From Pleurobrachia bachei (taxonomy: Eukaryota; Ctenophora; Tentaculata; Cydippida; Pleurobrachiidae): DNA of 32,996 nt. Where the stretch lies: NCBI GenBank assembly GCA_000695325.1, contig AVPN01000598.1, positions 1 to 32,996 of the forward strand. The letters are read 5' to 3'. Below are positions 31,263 through 32,996 of this stretch, one piece after another. Both the position numbers and the translations under genes were made by a program. Positions within the stretch are counted from its first letter, which is position 1, and every line of letters begins with the position of its first letter. The notes below the pieces were generated by a model that saw only the letters and a program-made list of their open reading frames with translations, did not search any database and had not been told where the DNA came from.

Positions 31263-31631
31263 ATGGATTCAACTAGTTCTACAGCCACATCAGCCACATC
31301 TTTCTCGCCAGGACTTTGTATTGACCTTCTCCTCAGGGGGGTACTCACTGAAGAGGAAGTCAAGAAAGAAGTAACATACTTGAATATTAAAACTACTTCT
31401 GAACGTCCTGGGCACATGATTAAAATACTGCTAGACTATTTTTATAAGGCTCATGCATCGGATCCTTGGGTGTCTATGGACCTAGTAGAGCAACTTGACA
31501 TCCTCAAGAAAGTTGTAATGTCAGGTAGCTCCCCGTCTAGTGCACCTGACCCCCCAGTACCTACAGCTAACCCAGTTATAACGGCGCCACCCGCCCCAGT
31601 AGTGAGTCCTGAAGTTTTTTCACTGTATTGA
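31263..31631 (+). CDS. Small upstream ORF of a putative mobile element (122 aa)
   Basis: The ATG sits in an excellent initiation context (GCCATGG). The first 20 residues are Ser/Thr-rich and residues 20-85 are helical in character (LLLRGVLTEEEVKKEV, then ILLDYFYKA, then DLVEQLDILKKVV). Residues 88-115 are a Ser/Pro/Ala linker. I do not recognise a family. The helical part looks vaguely like a death-fold (CARD-like) domain or a small Gag-like N-terminal protein, with weak support for either. The stop TGA at 31629-31631 is followed after one base by the ATG of the next ORF, in the next reading frame, so the two are probably translated from one RNA by reinitiation or frameshifting. No introns. 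Confidence 0.65.
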   Translation: MDSTSSTATSATSFSPGLCIDLLLRGVLTEEEVKKEVTYLNIKTTSERPGHMIKILLDYFYKAHASDPWVSMDLVEQLDILKKVVMSGSSPSSAPDPPVPTANPVITAPPAPVVSPEVFSLY

Positions 31632-31632
31632 A

Positions 31633-32787
31633 ATGTCATCTTTAATGACTGAGTTCACGTTTCCGGCCGGTGATACCCGGACCAGAAAAACTCTGTACTT
31701 TGGCCCAGCAGATTATAGGTACGGTAAGACGGTACACCAGGCCCGTGAATATCCTGACGGACCGGCAATGACCGAGTTACTAAACTCCATCATGGCACTA
31801 GAACCCTCTTTCACGACCAATGAATGGTCATGCCTGGCGACCCTATTTCCAGACGGATCCTCAATTGTACCGCTACACAGCGACAATGAGGCCATAATCG
31901 AGCCCAATAGTACTATCTGGACATTCAGTTTTGGTGCAGAGCGAGAGTTAACCCTCCAGAGCCAGGAAGGATTACTCGTGGAAGTCACCCGTAAGTTGCC
32001 CCATGGTTCAGTTCACTCAATGAGTGCTTCCACTCAGTCAGAATGGAAGCACGGAATACTAAAGTCCGAGACCGGAGGAGCAAGAATCTCTTTTGGATTC
32101 AGGAAAATGAGGAAGTCAGATGAGATCCTCCCTACTCAACGGCAACCCTCAACAAAGCCACCGCCCATCTCACCGCCGCAGTCTACTAGTTGCAGTGCCC
32201 AGCTACCACCGGGCAGTACCCACGCTAGAGTCCTTCTCCTAACCGATAGTATGGTTAGTAGCACACCCCCGTGGATATTCAACAGAATTGGTGTTCGATG
32301 CATCAAACGTCCCCTGTTTCAGTTAAAGAACATCCTCAATTACGAAAAGGAGTTTGCATTGTCACAGATTGTCATCATTAATGCTGGGGTGAATGATCTG
32401 TCCAGATATGGAGAGACTGCGGACTCACTTCATCGTTCTTTCAGTAACACAATTCGTGAACTCTCAAAAAGGTACCCCGGAACCATGTTTATAACCAATT
32501 CAGTTCTTCTGGCTGATATAAGGTATACCTGGCTAAACTCAGAGATTAAACAGCTAAATCATCATCTCAAACTGCTCAGCAAAGTGCTCACAAACTTCCA
32601 TTATCTCGACACCCATCAACTTCTAGTTGACAGCGACCGCCGTACCGTACCTTGGATTCGAGACAGGGGCGGAAGAGATGGAATCCACATCACTATGGAG
32701 GCTCAGCGATTTATCGGGAACTGCATGGTGAAGGAAGTGGATAGGCTGTATCGTGGTGTATCTGGAGATGGTGGGTCAACTCTCTAG
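31633..32787 (+). CDS. AlkB-like 2-oxoglutarate dioxygenase fused to SGNH/GDSL hydrolase (putative mobile-element protein)
   Basis: 384 aa, no intron. Residues 20-160 look like an AlkB/ALKBH domain: the iron ligands HSD (H82, D84) lie in PLHSDNEAIIEPNSTI, a third His is H140 (WKHGI), and RISFGFRK supplies R151 and R157 for 2-oxoglutarate. AlkB enzymes remove alkyl groups from nucleic acids. A Pro/Ser linker (165-195) leads to an SGNH domain: block I LLLTDSMV (Ser206, with Thr in place of the usual Gly), block III AGVNDL (G252, N254) and block V DGIHIT (D349, H352). SGNH/GDSL-like domains occur in ORFs of some retroelements (for example CR1 ORF1 and Ngaro-type elements). The AlkB fusion is one I do not know there. 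It is close to an out-of-frame upstream ORF and antisense to Frizzled. No reverse transcriptase lies before the window ends 209 nt later. A host gene is the alternative. Confidence 0.78.
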   Translation: MSSLMTEFTFPAGDTRTRKTLYFGPADYRYGKTVHQAREYPDGPAMTELLNSIMALEPSFTTNEWSCLATLFPDGSSIVPLHSDNEAIIEPNSTIWTFSFGAERELTLQSQEGLLVEVTRKLPHGSVHSMSASTQSEWKHGILKSETGGARISFGFRKMRKSDEILPTQRQPSTKPPPISPPQSTSCSAQLPPGSTHARVLLLTDSMVSSTPPWIFNRIGVRCIKRPLFQLKNILNYEKEFALSQIVIINAGVNDLSRYGETADSLHRSFSNTIRELSKRYPGTMFITNSVLLADIRYTWLNSEIKQLNHHLKLLSKVLTNFHYLDTHQLLVDSDRRTVPWIRDRGGRDGIHITMEAQRFIGNCMVKEVDRLYRGVSGDGGSTL

Positions 32788-32996
32788 GTAGGAGAGTGAC
32801 TGTATGCTGATTCCTGTTTGTTTTCAGAGTGCACTTTGGTTTTTGTTTTCCCCCCGGTTTTTGTTAGTGATACATTCATGGACCTCGCAGCGAAGTTCTC
32901 GCTCATTTGATCGCAGGACTTAATACAGTGTTATAGATAGTTCTCCATTGGTTCTCTTTTGGTTCTGTCCGTATTGCACTTCAGTGCGGCCCTGTT
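32788..32996. other. Sequence after the AlkB-SGNH ORF, runs off the window
   Basis: No open frame of note. It contains small hairpins (GCGA/TCGC near 32888-32905 and GCAC/GTGC near 32975-32987) and a TTGGTTCTSTTTTGGTTCTG-like doubled motif at about 32948-32967. If this is a retroelement the next ORF would lie beyond the edge. Confidence 0.4.

Noticed and set aside
31633-32787. Recent bacterial transfer as origin of the AlkB-SGNH ORF
   Set aside because: There is no bacterial gene context, the start context is eukaryotic, and base and codon use resemble the surroundings. A mobile-element origin explains the arrangement better.
1-32996. CRISPR arrays, bacterial operons or ribosome binding sites
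   Set aside because: All genes are spliced animal genes. No regularly spaced direct repeats were seen.

Overview
This is a gene-dense piece of an animal nuclear genome. It holds spliced genes with short introns (mostly 60-700 nt), GT-AG splice sites and AATAAA-type poly(A) signals. A Frizzled receptor points to a metazoan. The compact introns, an unfamiliar cysteine-rich secreted protein and divergent but complete orthologues suggest an early-branching animal, perhaps a sponge. That placement is inference and no single base proves it. Gene models were built by hand from splice sites, reading-frame phase and remembered family sequences. SNX14, FDXR, PCYOX1, FABP and ACSL all close with fully consistent phases.

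Layout, left to right. (1) 290-2209, minus: the 3' end of a CNC-type bZIP transcription factor. (2) 3522-9668, plus: SNX14-like sorting nexin, 18 exons, with a perfect tRNA-Ser(GCT) gene in intron 11. (3) 10219-11889, plus: mitochondrial NADPH:adrenodoxin reductase (FDXR), with a GC-rich hairpin repeat just upstream. (4) about 12151-13307, plus: HTATIP2/TIP30-like SDR protein with an unresolved start. (5) 13537-15615, plus: prenylcysteine oxidase (PCYOX1). (6) 15864-16748, plus: fatty-acid-binding protein. (7) 17346-18700, minus: secreted cysteine-rich protein with two copies of an unfamiliar domain. (8) 19586-21382, plus: single-exon SVOP/SV2-like transporter. (9) 21921-25347, minus: long-chain acyl-CoA synthetase, 12 exons, 701 aa. 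(10) 28520-31047, minus: the 3' half of a Frizzled receptor (TM3 to the C-terminus). (11) 31263-32787, plus: two intronless ORFs, the second fusing an AlkB-like 2-oxoglutarate dioxygenase domain to an SGNH/GDSL hydrolase domain. These look like part of a mobile element that runs off the right edge and lies antisense in, or next to, the Frizzled gene.

There is no operon logic. Several neighbours touch lipid metabolism (acyl-CoA synthetase, FABP, prenylcysteine oxidase, SNX14 at ER-lipid droplet contacts in animals), but this may be coincidence. The most unusual items are the AlkB-SGNH element with its stop-start coupled upstream ORF, the duplicated-domain secreted protein, the dispersed GC-hairpin repeat family at three sites, and the bZIP basic region in which the normally invariant Asn is Thr.
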